Shown here one piece after another: positions 47,619 to 55,600 of a stretch of DNA of 64,000 nucleotides. Origin of the DNA: Vibrio crassostreae (GTDB lineage Bacteria > Pseudomonadota > Gammaproteobacteria > Enterobacterales > Vibrionaceae); assembly GCF_024347415.1 (NCBI RefSeq), contig NZ_AP025477.1, positions 124,001 through 188,000 of the forward strand. Reading direction: 5' to 3'. A program made the position numbers and the translations under genes. Positions within the stretch are counted from its first letter, which is position 1. Every line of letters begins with the position of its first letter. The notes below the pieces were generated by a model, which saw nothing but the letters and a program-made list of their open reading frames with translations, was not told the origin of the DNA and did not search any database.

Positions 47619-47636
47619 TTCTCGTGATTTCTATTT

Positions 47637-47648
47637 TGGACTATACCA
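47637..47648 (-). promoter_or_regulatory. Candidate GntR/UTRA (PhnR) operator before phnW
   Basis: TGGACTATACCA is a near copy of the palindromes before phnS and phnT. The HutC-type consensus GT-N-TA-N-AC underlies all three. Confidence 0.6.
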
Positions 47649-47755
47649 ATTGTTGCGATTACTTTAACAACCAATTTAAACGGTCGTAAATAGCCCAAAC
47701 GTTATTTTCACAAAAGCTTCATATTCAAATTTGTCACTTGTGTTGAGAAATTTTC

Positions 47756-47795
47756 CGATCTTTAAATTGCCATTTTTTGTTCATTTAATCGTCAT
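47756..47795 (+). promoter_or_regulatory. Candidate Pho-box array upstream of phnS
   Basis: Heptamers related to CTGTCAT recur every 11 nt: CGATCTT (47756), TTGCCAT (47767), TGTTCAT (47778) and TCGTCAT (47789), matching 4, 5, 4 and 5 of 7 bases. PhoB binds direct repeats with this period. The array ends 31 nt before the operator. Confidence 0.42.
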
Positions 47796-47825
47796 AAAAG
47801 CCAATTAGCCTAATACTTGAAATCT

Positions 47826-47837
47826 GGTACATACCAA
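47826..47837 (+). promoter_or_regulatory. Candidate GntR/UTRA (PhnR) operator before phnS
   Basis: TGGTACATACCA, an interrupted palindrome, is nearly identical to the phnT site. It lies about 104 nt upstream of the phnS ATG. Confidence 0.68.
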
Positions 47838-47940
47838 TATGAAGGTGTGTGTTAACAACCTAACTGAATTTATGGATATAGAAGCATCTTGATGGGGCTT
47901 CTAACTTCTAACCTTGGCATCGGCCTGATTGGAGAAAATG

Positions 47941-48948
47941 ATGAAAAACCGTTTTATGAAAGGATCACTTGCAGCGTTAGTCACTCTACTCGCTGGTAAT
48001 GCTTATGCAGCACAGGAAGTGACGGTTTACACCGCTTTTGAAACTGACATTTTAGCGAAATACAAAAACGCATTTGAAAGTGAAAACCCAGACATCAACA
48101 TCAAATGGGTTCGTGATTCAACTGGGATCATGACGGCAAAATTATTGGCTGAGAAAAACAACCCTCGTGCAGAAGTCGTTTGGGGCCTTGCTGGTTCTTC
48201 AATGGCTCTACTTAAAGAAGAGGGCATTCTTAAGCCTTACACTCCTCAAGGTGTAGAAGCGCTGCGTTCAAACCTCAACGATCCGCAATCTACTCAAGCT
48301 TGGTATGGCAATGACGCCTTCTTCAATGCGGTTTGTTTCAACGAAGTAGTTGCTAAGCAATTGAACCTACCTGCACCTAAATCTTGGGATGACCTAACGA
48401 AGCCTATCTACAAAGGCCACATTGCAATGCCAAACCCAGCGTCTTCTGGTACGGGCTACATGCAGGTTTCGGCTTGGTTACAAAACATGGGTGAAGACCA
48501 AGGTTGGAACTACATGCAGAAGCTAGATCAAAACATTGCTCATTACACGCACTCTGGTTCTAAGCCATGTGTTCAAGCGGGCATGGGTGAAGTGGCTATC
48601 GGTATTTCTATGGCGAGCCGCGGCGCGAAGCTGAAGACTCAAGGCGCGCCACTTTCTGTGATTACACCGGAAGGTATCGGTTGGGAATCTGAAGCGGTAG
48701 GTCTTGTTAAGCCTTCAGATGCAGCACAACGTGTTATCGATTGGTCTATCTCTAAAGCAGCGAATGAACTTTACATCGAAATGTATCCAGTTGTTGGCCA
48801 CCAAGATGTCACAGGTAAAGCAGAAAACTTCCCGAACGTAGAGAAGAACATGGCAAAAATGGACTTCGCTCGTATGGGCAGCGAACGTGCAGATGTTCTG
48901 AAAACATGGTCTGAGAAGTTTGACGCTAAATCAGAGCCAAAATCTTAA
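47941..48948 (+). CDS. phnS: AEP ABC transporter substrate-binding protein PhnS
   Basis: 335 residues from ATG 47941 (GGAG 6 nt upstream; TTG 47929 and ATG 47938 are alternatives). A signal peptide (MKNRFMKGSLAALVTLLAGNAYA) precedes an iron/putrescine-type periplasmic-binding fold: EVTVYTAFETDILAKYKNAFE, NPRAEVVWGLAGS, AMPNPASSGTGYM. It captures AEP for the PhnT/permease system. A terminator after it shows it is at least partly transcribed alone, which suits a binding protein needed in excess. Confidence 0.92.
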   Translation: MKNRFMKGSLAALVTLLAGNAYAAQEVTVYTAFETDILAKYKNAFESENPDINIKWVRDSTGIMTAKLLAEKNNPRAEVVWGLAGSSMALLKEEGILKPYTPQGVEALRSNLNDPQSTQAWYGNDAFFNAVCFNEVVAKQLNLPAPKSWDDLTKPIYKGHIAMPNPASSGTGYMQVSAWLQNMGEDQGWNYMQKLDQNIAHYTHSGSKPCVQAGMGEVAIGISMASRGAKLKTQGAPLSVITPEGIGWESEAVGLVKPSDAAQRVIDWSISKAANELYIEMYPVVGHQDVTGKAENFPNVEKNMAKMDFARMGSERADVLKTWSEKFDAKSEPKS

Positions 48949-49036
48949 CCTGCTGAGCTAGTTAGTTTATTGGCTACTTGGTTCATTAGGCATTTGCTCC
49001 ATTAAATACGCAGCCCACTAGAAGTAAGAAATCAGC

Positions 49037-49064
49037 AAAGGAAGGCTTCGGTCTTCCTTTTTTA
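49037..49064 (+). terminator. Rho-independent terminator between phnS and the oxidoreductase gene
   Basis: AAAGGAAG (49037-49044) and CTTCCTTT (49053-49060) pair around a TTCG-containing loop, followed by TTTT. Confidence 0.88.
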
Positions 49065-49100
49065 GTTTTACGCCTTTAGGTTTTAAGTAAGGTACAACAA

Positions 49101-50522
49101 ATGACAAAGCACTACTCATATTGGTTCAAGCAAGCATTGGAACAGGAATTTGGTAGCATAAATGCGGGGCTAAAATCCGCTACACCGCTTCAAAAAGACG
49201 TTAACTGTGATATCGCCATTGTCGGCGGTGGTTACACTGGTTTATGGACGGCGATTTTAATCAAACAACAACAGCCCGAAAAACATGTTGTCGTGATTGA
49301 AAAAGGCTTGTGTGGCAGCGGTGCTTCTGGTGCGAACGGCGGGTGTATGCTGACTTGGTCAACCAAATATCCAACCTTGAAAAAGCTCTATGGAAAAGAG
49401 CAAGCCAAATGGCTGGTTAAGGAATCGGAAAAGGTTATATACGAGATCGAAGCCTTCTGTAACGAACACAAGATTGACGCGCATCTTTATCGAAGCGGTA
49501 CTTACTACACGGCGACCAATGAAGCGCAAAAGGGGGGAATGGAACCTGTTGTGAATGAGTTGGTCAAGCAAGGCATAAATAGTTGGAAGAAGTGTGATAA
49601 CTCTTTGGCTGAGAAAGCGGGATCGGAGCGTCATATTGAAGGTTATTACTCAGAAGCCGCGGGCAGTGTGCAGCCAGCGTTATTGGCGAGAGGCTTACGC
49701 CGAGTCGCTCTCGAACTGGGTGTCGAAATTCACGAAAACACAGAGATGACATCACTTGATTATGGAGCCCCGGCTCGAATCCAAACCAAAGGTGGCTCTG
49801 TTTTTGCCGACAAAGTGATTTTGGCACTCAATGCATGGATGCTCGATCACTTTAAAGAGTTCAAACGCAGTATAGTGGTTGTTTCTTCAGATATGGTAGT
49901 GACCAAGCCTATTCCTGAAAAGCTCAAGCAATTTGGCCCAGAGAAAGGGGCGGCGGTGGTGGATTCGCGTATCTTTGTCCACTACTACCGAGATACCCAG
50001 GACGGACGACTCATGTTGGGCAAAGGTGGTAATAAGTTCTCGTTTGCCAATCAAGTTGAAAGCATGTTCAACCAAACGACCAACTACCTGCCGATTCTCA
50101 ATCAATCCTTTCAAAAACTGTTCCCTAAATTGCAACAAAGTGAATTCGATTACAATTGGTCTGGCGGCTCAGACCGTTCGGTCACCGGATTGCCATTTTT
50201 CGGTAATCTAAAACGCCAAAACAACATCTATTATGGGCTCGGTTACTCAGGTAATGGTGTTGCTCAAACTCGTATGGGCGGAAAGATTCTCTCATCTATG
50301 GTACTTGGAGCTGATAACGCTTGGACCTGTTGCGGATTAACCAACGGACCGCTTGGGCATTTCCCGCCAGAGCCATTTCGTTGGGTAGGTGCGATGATGG
50401 TGCGTGACGCGGTACGAAGAAAAGAGAACGCGGAAGATTCTGGTAAAACGCCATTGTGGCTGGATAAGCAATTGGCAAAGCTGGCTGGTGCGGCGGGCAA
50501 AGCCGACAAGGTTAAATCATAG
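49101..50522 (+). CDS. FAD-dependent oxidoreductase of the D-amino-acid oxidase (DAO) family within the phn island
   Basis: 473 residues. The FAD dinucleotide motif VGGGYTGLWTA is at 41-51 after a ~35-residue N-terminal extension. GSGASGANGGCMLTW and the C-terminal YYGLGYSGNGVAQT glycine-rich block define the DAO/glycine-oxidase fold. Such enzymes oxidise C-N bonds of amines. In phosphonate clusters related flavoproteins have been linked to N-methyl-AEP or AEP oxidation, which would yield phosphonoacetaldehyde or AEP here. The assignment is contextual. No operator precedes it; a terminator separates it from phnS. Confidence 0.8.
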   Translation: MTKHYSYWFKQALEQEFGSINAGLKSATPLQKDVNCDIAIVGGGYTGLWTAILIKQQQPEKHVVVIEKGLCGSGASGANGGCMLTWSTKYPTLKKLYGKEQAKWLVKESEKVIYEIEAFCNEHKIDAHLYRSGTYYTATNEAQKGGMEPVVNELVKQGINSWKKCDNSLAEKAGSERHIEGYYSEAAGSVQPALLARGLRRVALELGVEIHENTEMTSLDYGAPARIQTKGGSVFADKVILALNAWMLDHFKEFKRSIVVVSSDMVVTKPIPEKLKQFGPEKGAAVVDSRIFVHYYRDTQDGRLMLGKGGNKFSFANQVESMFNQTTNYLPILNQSFQKLFPKLQQSEFDYNWSGGSDRSVTGLPFFGNLKRQNNIYYGLGYSGNGVAQTRMGGKILSSMVLGADNAWTCCGLTNGPLGHFPPEPFRWVGAMMVRDAVRRKENAEDSGKTPLWLDKQLAKLAGAAGKADKVKS

Positions 50523-50652
50523 ATTAATCTAGCGTTTAAATTAGAAGTTTACATTTGGGCTCTCAGTGATCTTTGGGCAAGTCATTGAGGGCTTTCAACG
50601 TTGAATTAAGTTTCAATGCTGAACAAATAATGATCTTTAATGCTTATTATAT

Positions 50653-50703
50653 CTGCAATATAACTGTCATTTAGCTTCTATAAATTTGTCACTTAACTGC
50701 AAT
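50653..50703 (+). promoter_or_regulatory. Candidate Pho-box array upstream of phnT
   Basis: Five consecutive heptamers spaced exactly 11 nt resemble CTGTCAT: CTGCAAT (50653), CTGTCAT (50664, exact), CTTCTAT (50675), TTGTCAC (50686) and CTGCAAT (50697). They match 5, 7, 4, 5 and 5 of 7 bases. This is the direct-repeat geometry of PhoB sites. The array ends 17 nt before the PhnR-type operator. Confidence 0.55.
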
Positions 50704-50719
50704 GTTCTCAGTTTAAATT

Positions 50720-50731
50720 TGGTATATACCA
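50720..50731 (+). promoter_or_regulatory. Candidate GntR/UTRA (PhnR) operator before phnT
   Basis: TGGTATATACCA is a perfect palindrome of the HutC-subfamily type, 18 nt before the phnT ATG, where a bound repressor would block initiation. Confidence 0.72.
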
Positions 50732-50749
50732 TATGGAGAGTGCTGTAGT

Positions 50750-51859
50750 ATGAGCAACCAAACTTATTTGAATATTGAAAACGTTGTAAAGCAATTTGGC
50801 CAATTCACAGCGTTAAAAGACATTTCCCTATCGATAGATAAAGGCGAGTTCGTCTGCTTCCTTGGCCCATCTGGCTGTGGAAAAACCACCTTATTACGTG
50901 CGATTGCAGGTTTAGATTTACCTACTTCAGGTTCTATTGAGCAGAACGGTAAGGATACGACCTTCTTACCACCAGAAAAGCGCGACTTTGGCATTGTGTT
51001 CCAGTCTTACGCTTTGTTCCCGAACCTGACTGTGGAAGAAAACATTGCGATTGGCCTTAAAAACCAAGGCATGTCGACCAAAGAAGCTCTTGAGACGGTT
51101 GAGTCTTGGTTAGAGACCATCGGCTTACCGACGTCTGGTCAGAAATTCCCAAATCAATTGTCTGGTGGGCAGCAGCAGCGTGTGGCTTTGGCTCGTGCTT
51201 TGGCTTTGTCTCCAGGTTTGCTACTCCTTGATGAACCGCTTTCTGCATTGGATGCAAAAGTAAGAACACACCTGCGCGACGAGATCTGTCAATTGCAGCG
51301 TAAATTGGGCATCACCACGATTATGGTGACGCACGATCAAGATGAAGCTTTGACCATGGCTGACCGCATTGTGGTAATGAATCACGGTATTATCGAGCAA
51401 GTGGGTGCTCCGCAAGAAATCTATCAAAATCCAGTTAGCCGCTTTGTCGCTGAATTTGTTGGCAGCATGAATTTCATTCAAGCTTCTGTTGCTGCGAAAG
51501 GCAAAATGCGCATTGCAGAGTCGATGTTAGCGTTGCCAGTTTTAGATAATTTGACACCAAAGCATGGTGATCGTTTTGATATCGCGGTGCGTCCAGAACA
51601 AATTCAGTTTGTTGATCGCTTTAACGAGTCTTTACCCGTCAGAATCGTATCTAGCGAGTTCCTAGGGGCGTTCTATCGAGTTGAGTGTGAGCTGCAACAT
51701 GACTCAACGGCTAAAGAGATCATCGTTGATGTGTCAGTCAAAGAGTTTAATCGATTGAAACTGCGTCGCAGCGATATTCGTTACGTAACGTTTGATGAAG
51801 AAGGTCTTAGAGCTTACCCATCTGAAAGCCTGCAAGTGATGAAAGACGAGGCGGCGTAA
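50750..51859 (+). CDS. phnT: AEP ABC transporter ATP-binding protein PhnT
   Basis: 369 residues. The nucleotide-binding domain has Walker A GPSGCGKT (39-46), Q loop FQSYALFPNL, signature LSGGQQQRVALARAL and Walker B LLLLDEPLSALDAKVR. A C-terminal TOBE-type regulatory domain follows (FDIAVRPEQIQFVD). It powers AEP import with PhnS and the fused permease. It is the first gene of phnT-permease-phnR, with 5 nt to the permease. Confidence 0.93.
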   Translation: MSNQTYLNIENVVKQFGQFTALKDISLSIDKGEFVCFLGPSGCGKTTLLRAIAGLDLPTSGSIEQNGKDTTFLPPEKRDFGIVFQSYALFPNLTVEENIAIGLKNQGMSTKEALETVESWLETIGLPTSGQKFPNQLSGGQQQRVALARALALSPGLLLLDEPLSALDAKVRTHLRDEICQLQRKLGITTIMVTHDQDEALTMADRIVVMNHGIIEQVGAPQEIYQNPVSRFVAEFVGSMNFIQASVAAKGKMRIAESMLALPVLDNLTPKHGDRFDIAVRPEQIQFVDRFNESLPVRIVSSEFLGAFYRVECELQHDSTAKEIIVDVSVKEFNRLKLRRSDIRYVTFDEEGLRAYPSESLQVMKDEAA

Positions 51860-51864
51860 CAATC

Positions 51865-53589
51865 ATGGAATCGACTCAAATGATGCAATCTAAGCTGCTA
51901 ATTCAACGACGAGTAACGCCTTTTCTTGCTCGGCTAAGTAAAGACAACGTAATCCTATTCGGGCTTCTGGCTTTTTTGTCAGTGGTCATGACGCTATTCA
52001 TCCTGATGCCACTGTGGGCAATGTTGAAAAAGAGTGTTCAGAGCGCAGATGGTGAATTTGTAGGATTACAGCATTTCGCAACGTATTTTGCTTCGCAGAG
52101 CCTCTGGCAGTCGGTAGGTAACACGTTTACGCTTGGGCTGTTAGTCACGGTTGTCGTGGGTGTATTAGCGTTTGGTTATGCCTATGCGTTGACTCGCTCA
52201 TGTATGCCTTTCAAGGGGCTTTTTCAGGTGTTGGGTTCAGCGCCGATTCTAGCTCCGTCGTTGCTTCCTGCGATCAGCTTGATCTTCCTATTTGGTAATC
52301 AAGGTATCGCCAAAGAAGTCTTGGGCGGCAACTCGGTATACGGCTTGATTGGTATCTCACTCGGCTTGATATTCTGGACTTTCCCACATGCCTTGATGAT
52401 TCTAACCACTTCACTCAGAACTTCTGATGCTCGTCTTTATGAGGCTGCCCGTGCTCTAAATACTTCCTCGATTAAAACCTTCTTCATGGTGACCTTACCT
52501 GCAGCCAAATATGGCTTGATCAGTACTCTGATCGTTGTGTTTACGTTGGTGGTATGTGACTTTGGTGTACCAAAGGTCATTGGCGGTAGCTACAACGTTT
52601 TATCTACAGATATCTTTAAGCAGGTGGTTGGTCAGCAGAACTTTTCGATGGGTGCTGTAACCAGTATCTTGTTGCTATTGCCTGCGCTACTTGCGTTTAC
52701 AGTGGATCGCTGGGTACAAAAGAAACAGAAGAGCTTGTTTGATACCCGTTCTGTCGCGTACCAACCAGAGCCAAATACCATGCGTGATGGATTGTGTTTC
52801 CTTTACTGCACGGTCATTTCGGCTGCTGTCGTTATCGTGTTGGGCATGGCGATATACGGTTCTATGGTCACCTTCTGGCCTTGGAACAAAGCGCTCACCC
52901 TGAATAACTACAACTTTGCTGAGATGAGTACCTATGGTTGGACACCGTTCTTCAACTCTCTGACGCTTGGTGCATGGACTGCCATTATCGGTACCGTATT
53001 GATTTTCTTAGGTGCGTATTGTATTGAGAAGGGCAGAGCATTTGCTCCTGTTCGTCAGGCGATGCAGATGCTCAGTGTTGTGCCGATGGCCGTTCCGGGT
53101 ATGGTTCTGGGTTTGGGGTATATCTTCTACTTCAATGACTTGAGTAACCCACTTAACTTCCTGTATGGCACGATGGCGTTCTTGGTGATTAATACGGTGG
53201 TTCACTACTACACAGTAGGGCACATGACGGCGTTAACGGCATTGAAACAGCTACCTTCGGAAATTGAAGCCACGGCGGCCTCGGTTAACCTACCGCAATA
53301 CAAGCTGTTTTTTAAGGTGACGGTGCCCGTTTGTTTGCCTGCGATTTTAGATATTGCGACATACCTGTTTATTAATGCACTTACCACGACATCTGCGGTA
53401 GTATTCTTGTATTCTACCGATACGATACCTGCGTCAGTTTCAGTGTTGAATATGGACGATGCGGGGCAAACCGGTGCAGCAGCAGCCATGGCGGTAATGA
53501 TCATGATATCTGCAGCGAGTGCGAAGTTGATTCATATGCTAATCAACAAGTTTTTCGAGAAGCGCACCCAAGCTTGGCGCAAACGCTAG
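51865..53589 (+). CDS. AEP ABC transporter permease, two membrane domains in one chain
   Basis: 574 residues with about 12 transmembrane helices. Two binding-protein-dependent permease domains are visible, each with an EAA-type loop: YEAARALNTSSIKTFFMVTLPAAKYG (~190-215) and EIEATAASVNLPQYKLFFKVTVPVCLPAIL (~470-500). Where Salmonella has separate PhnU and PhnV, this is a single fused protein, as in the PhnU2-type AEP transporters. Hydrophobicity and location support an AEP-specific role. Confidence 0.9.
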   Translation: MESTQMMQSKLLIQRRVTPFLARLSKDNVILFGLLAFLSVVMTLFILMPLWAMLKKSVQSADGEFVGLQHFATYFASQSLWQSVGNTFTLGLLVTVVVGVLAFGYAYALTRSCMPFKGLFQVLGSAPILAPSLLPAISLIFLFGNQGIAKEVLGGNSVYGLIGISLGLIFWTFPHALMILTTSLRTSDARLYEAARALNTSSIKTFFMVTLPAAKYGLISTLIVVFTLVVCDFGVPKVIGGSYNVLSTDIFKQVVGQQNFSMGAVTSILLLLPALLAFTVDRWVQKKQKSLFDTRSVAYQPEPNTMRDGLCFLYCTVISAAVVIVLGMAIYGSMVTFWPWNKALTLNNYNFAEMSTYGWTPFFNSLTLGAWTAIIGTVLIFLGAYCIEKGRAFAPVRQAMQMLSVVPMAVPGMVLGLGYIFYFNDLSNPLNFLYGTMAFLVINTVVHYYTVGHMTALTALKQLPSEIEATAASVNLPQYKLFFKVTVPVCLPAILDIATYLFINALTTTSAVVFLYSTDTIPASVSVLNMDDAGQTGAAAAMAVMIMISAASAKLIHMLINKFFEKRTQAWRKR

Positions 53590-53657
53590 CGAACCATTTT
53601 ATATTGCAGTTGGCCAAGGAGTGGCTGACGACAAGAACAAGAATGAAAGGAAATTAA

Positions 53658-54362
53658 GTGCAGTACGTAAAAATCAAAGATGTCATTGTAGAGCAGATAG
53701 AGTCGGGGATGTTAACGCCACGACAGAAGTTGCCTGCAGAACGTAAGCTGGCTGAATCGTTTGATACAACACGAGTTACCTTACGTGAAGCTTTGTCTTC
53801 GCTTGAAGCGGAAGGGCGTATTTACCGAGAAGATCGTCGCGGTTGGTTTATCTCACCAGCGCCGCTTCGTTACGATCCAACACAAACATTGAACTTCACT
53901 AATATGGCTTTGGCGCAGAATCGTAAGCCGAAAACTGAGTTAGTGGAGGCAAAAGGGATGTTGGCAACCAAGGAGGCGACTAAGCTTCTTGAGTTACAAC
54001 CGTTTTCCGATGTTTATCGAGTCGACAGAGTTCGCTACCTTGAAGACAGACCGGTTGTGTATGTGACGAACTACATTCGACCAGAGTTGTTTCCTAACTT
54101 ACTCGATTATGACCTGTCTAAATCACTGACCGACATCTACCGTGAGCACTTTGGTGTGGTGTATCAGAAGATTCGTTACCGTGTGAGTACAACGTCTTTG
54201 CTGGGTGAAACCGCGCAAGCATTGCGTGCGACTTCTGGCTCTCCTGCAATGGTGGTAGAGCGTGTTAACTACAATCAAAATGGCGATTTGATTGACTGTG
54301 ATATTGAGTATTGGCGTCATGACGCGATCAGTATAGAGTCGATCGCGCAGTTAGAGCGTTAG
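53658..54362 (+). CDS. phnR: GntR-family (HutC/UTRA) transcriptional regulator of AEP use, PhnR-like
   Basis: 234 residues, GTG start with AAAGG 7 nt upstream. The winged helix at 1-70 shows the GntR signature MLTPRQKLPAERKLAESFDTTRVTLREALSSLEAEGRIYRE. The UTRA ligand-binding domain (~85-230) has VYRVDRVRYLEDRPVVYVTNYI and VVERVNYNQNGDLIDCDIEYWRHD. It is the probable regulator of the three TGGTnnATACCA-type sites in the island, released by AEP or a metabolite. It is the last gene of the phnT unit. Confidence 0.9.
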   Translation: MQYVKIKDVIVEQIESGMLTPRQKLPAERKLAESFDTTRVTLREALSSLEAEGRIYREDRRGWFISPAPLRYDPTQTLNFTNMALAQNRKPKTELVEAKGMLATKEATKLLELQPFSDVYRVDRVRYLEDRPVVYVTNYIRPELFPNLLDYDLSKSLTDIYREHFGVVYQKIRYRVSTTSLLGETAQALRATSGSPAMVVERVNYNQNGDLIDCDIEYWRHDAISIESIAQLER

Positions 54363-54419
54363 TCGTACATTAGAACGCTGGCACATCTCACTTTAGGGAT
54401 TTGCCCAACTGGAATGATC

Positions 54420-54447
54420 AAAGGTCTCTTATCTGGAGGCCTTTTTT
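54420..54447 (+). terminator. Rho-independent terminator after phnR
   Basis: AAAGGTCTC (54420-54428) pairs with GAGGCCTTT (54436-54444) with one G-U pair, followed by TTTT. Confidence 0.85.
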
Positions 54448-54497
54448 ATCCCCTGTTTTCAGCGACTGCTTTTATCAGTCAATAAGTTAGGAATGAA

Positions 54498-55400
54498 ATG
54501 GAATTCTCTGCCATCATCATCGTGATTATTTCGGCTCTGCTTCATGCAGGTTGGAATGTCCTAGGTAAATCAAATCAAGGCTCAGGCTCATCTTTCTTCT
54601 TAGCGTCTGGCTTTGCCGCTGCCGCGATTCTTACTCCCTATTTGATTTGGTATGTTTACAGTGTCGGCTTTGTAAATATAACGATTCCATTCTGGCAGTT
54701 GCTCTTCTTGAGTGGCATTTGCCAAATCATCTATTTAATCGGCTTAGGCATCGCCTATAAACAGGCTGATATTGGTGTTATCTACCCGATGGCACGAGCA
54801 CTGCCTGTGTTAATGGTTGGTTTGGGGACCGTATTGATTGGCTATGAGTTGTCACTGAATCAATGGGTTGGTTTTGCACTGATCACATTAGGCTGTTTGT
54901 TTGTTCCATTGAAACAGTTCTCTGAGCTGAGGCTCAAGGCTTACCTGAACCTTGGCGTGTTGTGGGCTCTCATCGCCGCTATTGGTACTACGGGTTACTC
55001 CATTATTGATAAAGAAGCGCTTTTGTTATTGGAGCCATTAAGCACGCCTACCATTACTAATAAACACACGGCTATTTTCTACCTAGGCATTCAATTTTGG
55101 GCGATCGTAATTCCGCTGAGTATTTGGTTATTGGTGACTAATCAAAGAGTCGAGTTTACCAACGCATGGACACTACGTAAGAAAGCCACGGTTGCAGGCA
55201 TTATGATGGCATCGACCTATGGTTTGGTGTTGTTTGCGATGACCATGACAGAGAACGTCAGTTTGGTTGTGGCACTTAGGCAAGTAAGCATCATCTTCGG
55301 CTTAGTGATGGGGATCTACTTTTTAAAGGAAAAGTGGCACATGACTCGCGGTGTAGGCGTCGTTTTCATCATTGCCGGTTTAGTTATCTCACTGACTTAA
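54498..55400 (+). CDS. EamA/DMT-superfamily transporter
   Basis: 300 residues with ten hydrophobic segments in two EamA repeats. ISALLHAGWNVLGKSN, GVIYPMARALPVLMVGLGTVLIGYELSLNQWVGFALITLGC and SLVVALRQVSIIFGLVMGIYFLKEKWHMTRGVGVVFIIAGL mark the repeats. DMT members export or import metabolites; the substrate is unknown. It sits after the phnR terminator and before the gluconate operators, so it may belong to neither module. Confidence 0.82.
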   Translation: MEFSAIIIVIISALLHAGWNVLGKSNQGSGSSFFLASGFAAAAILTPYLIWYVYSVGFVNITIPFWQLLFLSGICQIIYLIGLGIAYKQADIGVIYPMARALPVLMVGLGTVLIGYELSLNQWVGFALITLGCLFVPLKQFSELRLKAYLNLGVLWALIAAIGTTGYSIIDKEALLLLEPLSTPTITNKHTAIFYLGIQFWAIVIPLSIWLLVTNQRVEFTNAWTLRKKATVAGIMMASTYGLVLFAMTMTENVSLVVALRQVSIIFGLVMGIYFLKEKWHMTRGVGVVFIIAGLVISLT

Positions 55401-55428
55401 AAAGAAATTAAATCATACCTCCAACCTA

Positions 55429-55458
55429 TAATGTGACTTTCCAGTCACATTTCTCTTA
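55429..55458 (+). terminator. Terminator after the EamA transporter
   Basis: ATGTGACT (55431-55438) and AGTCACAT (55443-55450) form a perfect stem with a 4-nt loop, followed by TTCTCTTATT. Confidence 0.72.
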
Positions 55459-55489
55459 TTGATAGCAAACGTTTTACTAATGTTAAAGA

Positions 55490-55505
55490 TGTGATCCTTC
55501 TCATA
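55490..55505 (+). promoter_or_regulatory. CRP-like site upstream of the gluconate TRAP operon
   Basis: TGTGATCCTTCTCATA matches TGTGA-N6-TCACA with one mismatch in the second half. It lies just upstream of the first GntR-type operator, fitting catabolite control. Confidence 0.42.
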
Positions 55506-55519
55506 GACAAGGCTGTGAA

Positions 55520-55531
55520 GTTACCGGTAAC
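55520..55531 (+). promoter_or_regulatory. GntR (LacI-family) operator 1 before the gluconate TRAP operon
   Basis: GTTACCGGTAAC is a perfect palindrome and equals the core of the E. coli GntR operator ATGTTACCGGTAACAT. Confidence 0.82.
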
Positions 55532-55543
55532 ATCCACCCCAAC

Positions 55544-55555
55544 GTTACCGGTAAC
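55544..55555 (+). promoter_or_regulatory. GntR operator 2 before the gluconate TRAP operon
   Basis: An identical GTTACCGGTAAC lies 24 bp centre to centre from operator 1, 45 nt before the dctP ATG. Confidence 0.82.
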
Positions 55556-55600
55556 ATATAACAACAAACCGGACTCTGTGAAACTCATAAGGATACCCAA

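Larger units (their letters stand above)
47619..47940. other. Divergent phnW/phnS control region
   Basis: 322 bases between the catabolic and transport arms. It holds two GntR-type operator candidates (47637-47648, 47826-47837) and an 11-nt periodic Pho-box-like array (47756-47795). Confidence 0.65.

Noticed and set aside
55431..55450. TGTGA...TCACA palindrome read as a CRP site
   Set aside because: The spacing is 8 instead of 6 bases and the element is followed by a T-rich tail after the EamA gene, so a terminator is the better reading.
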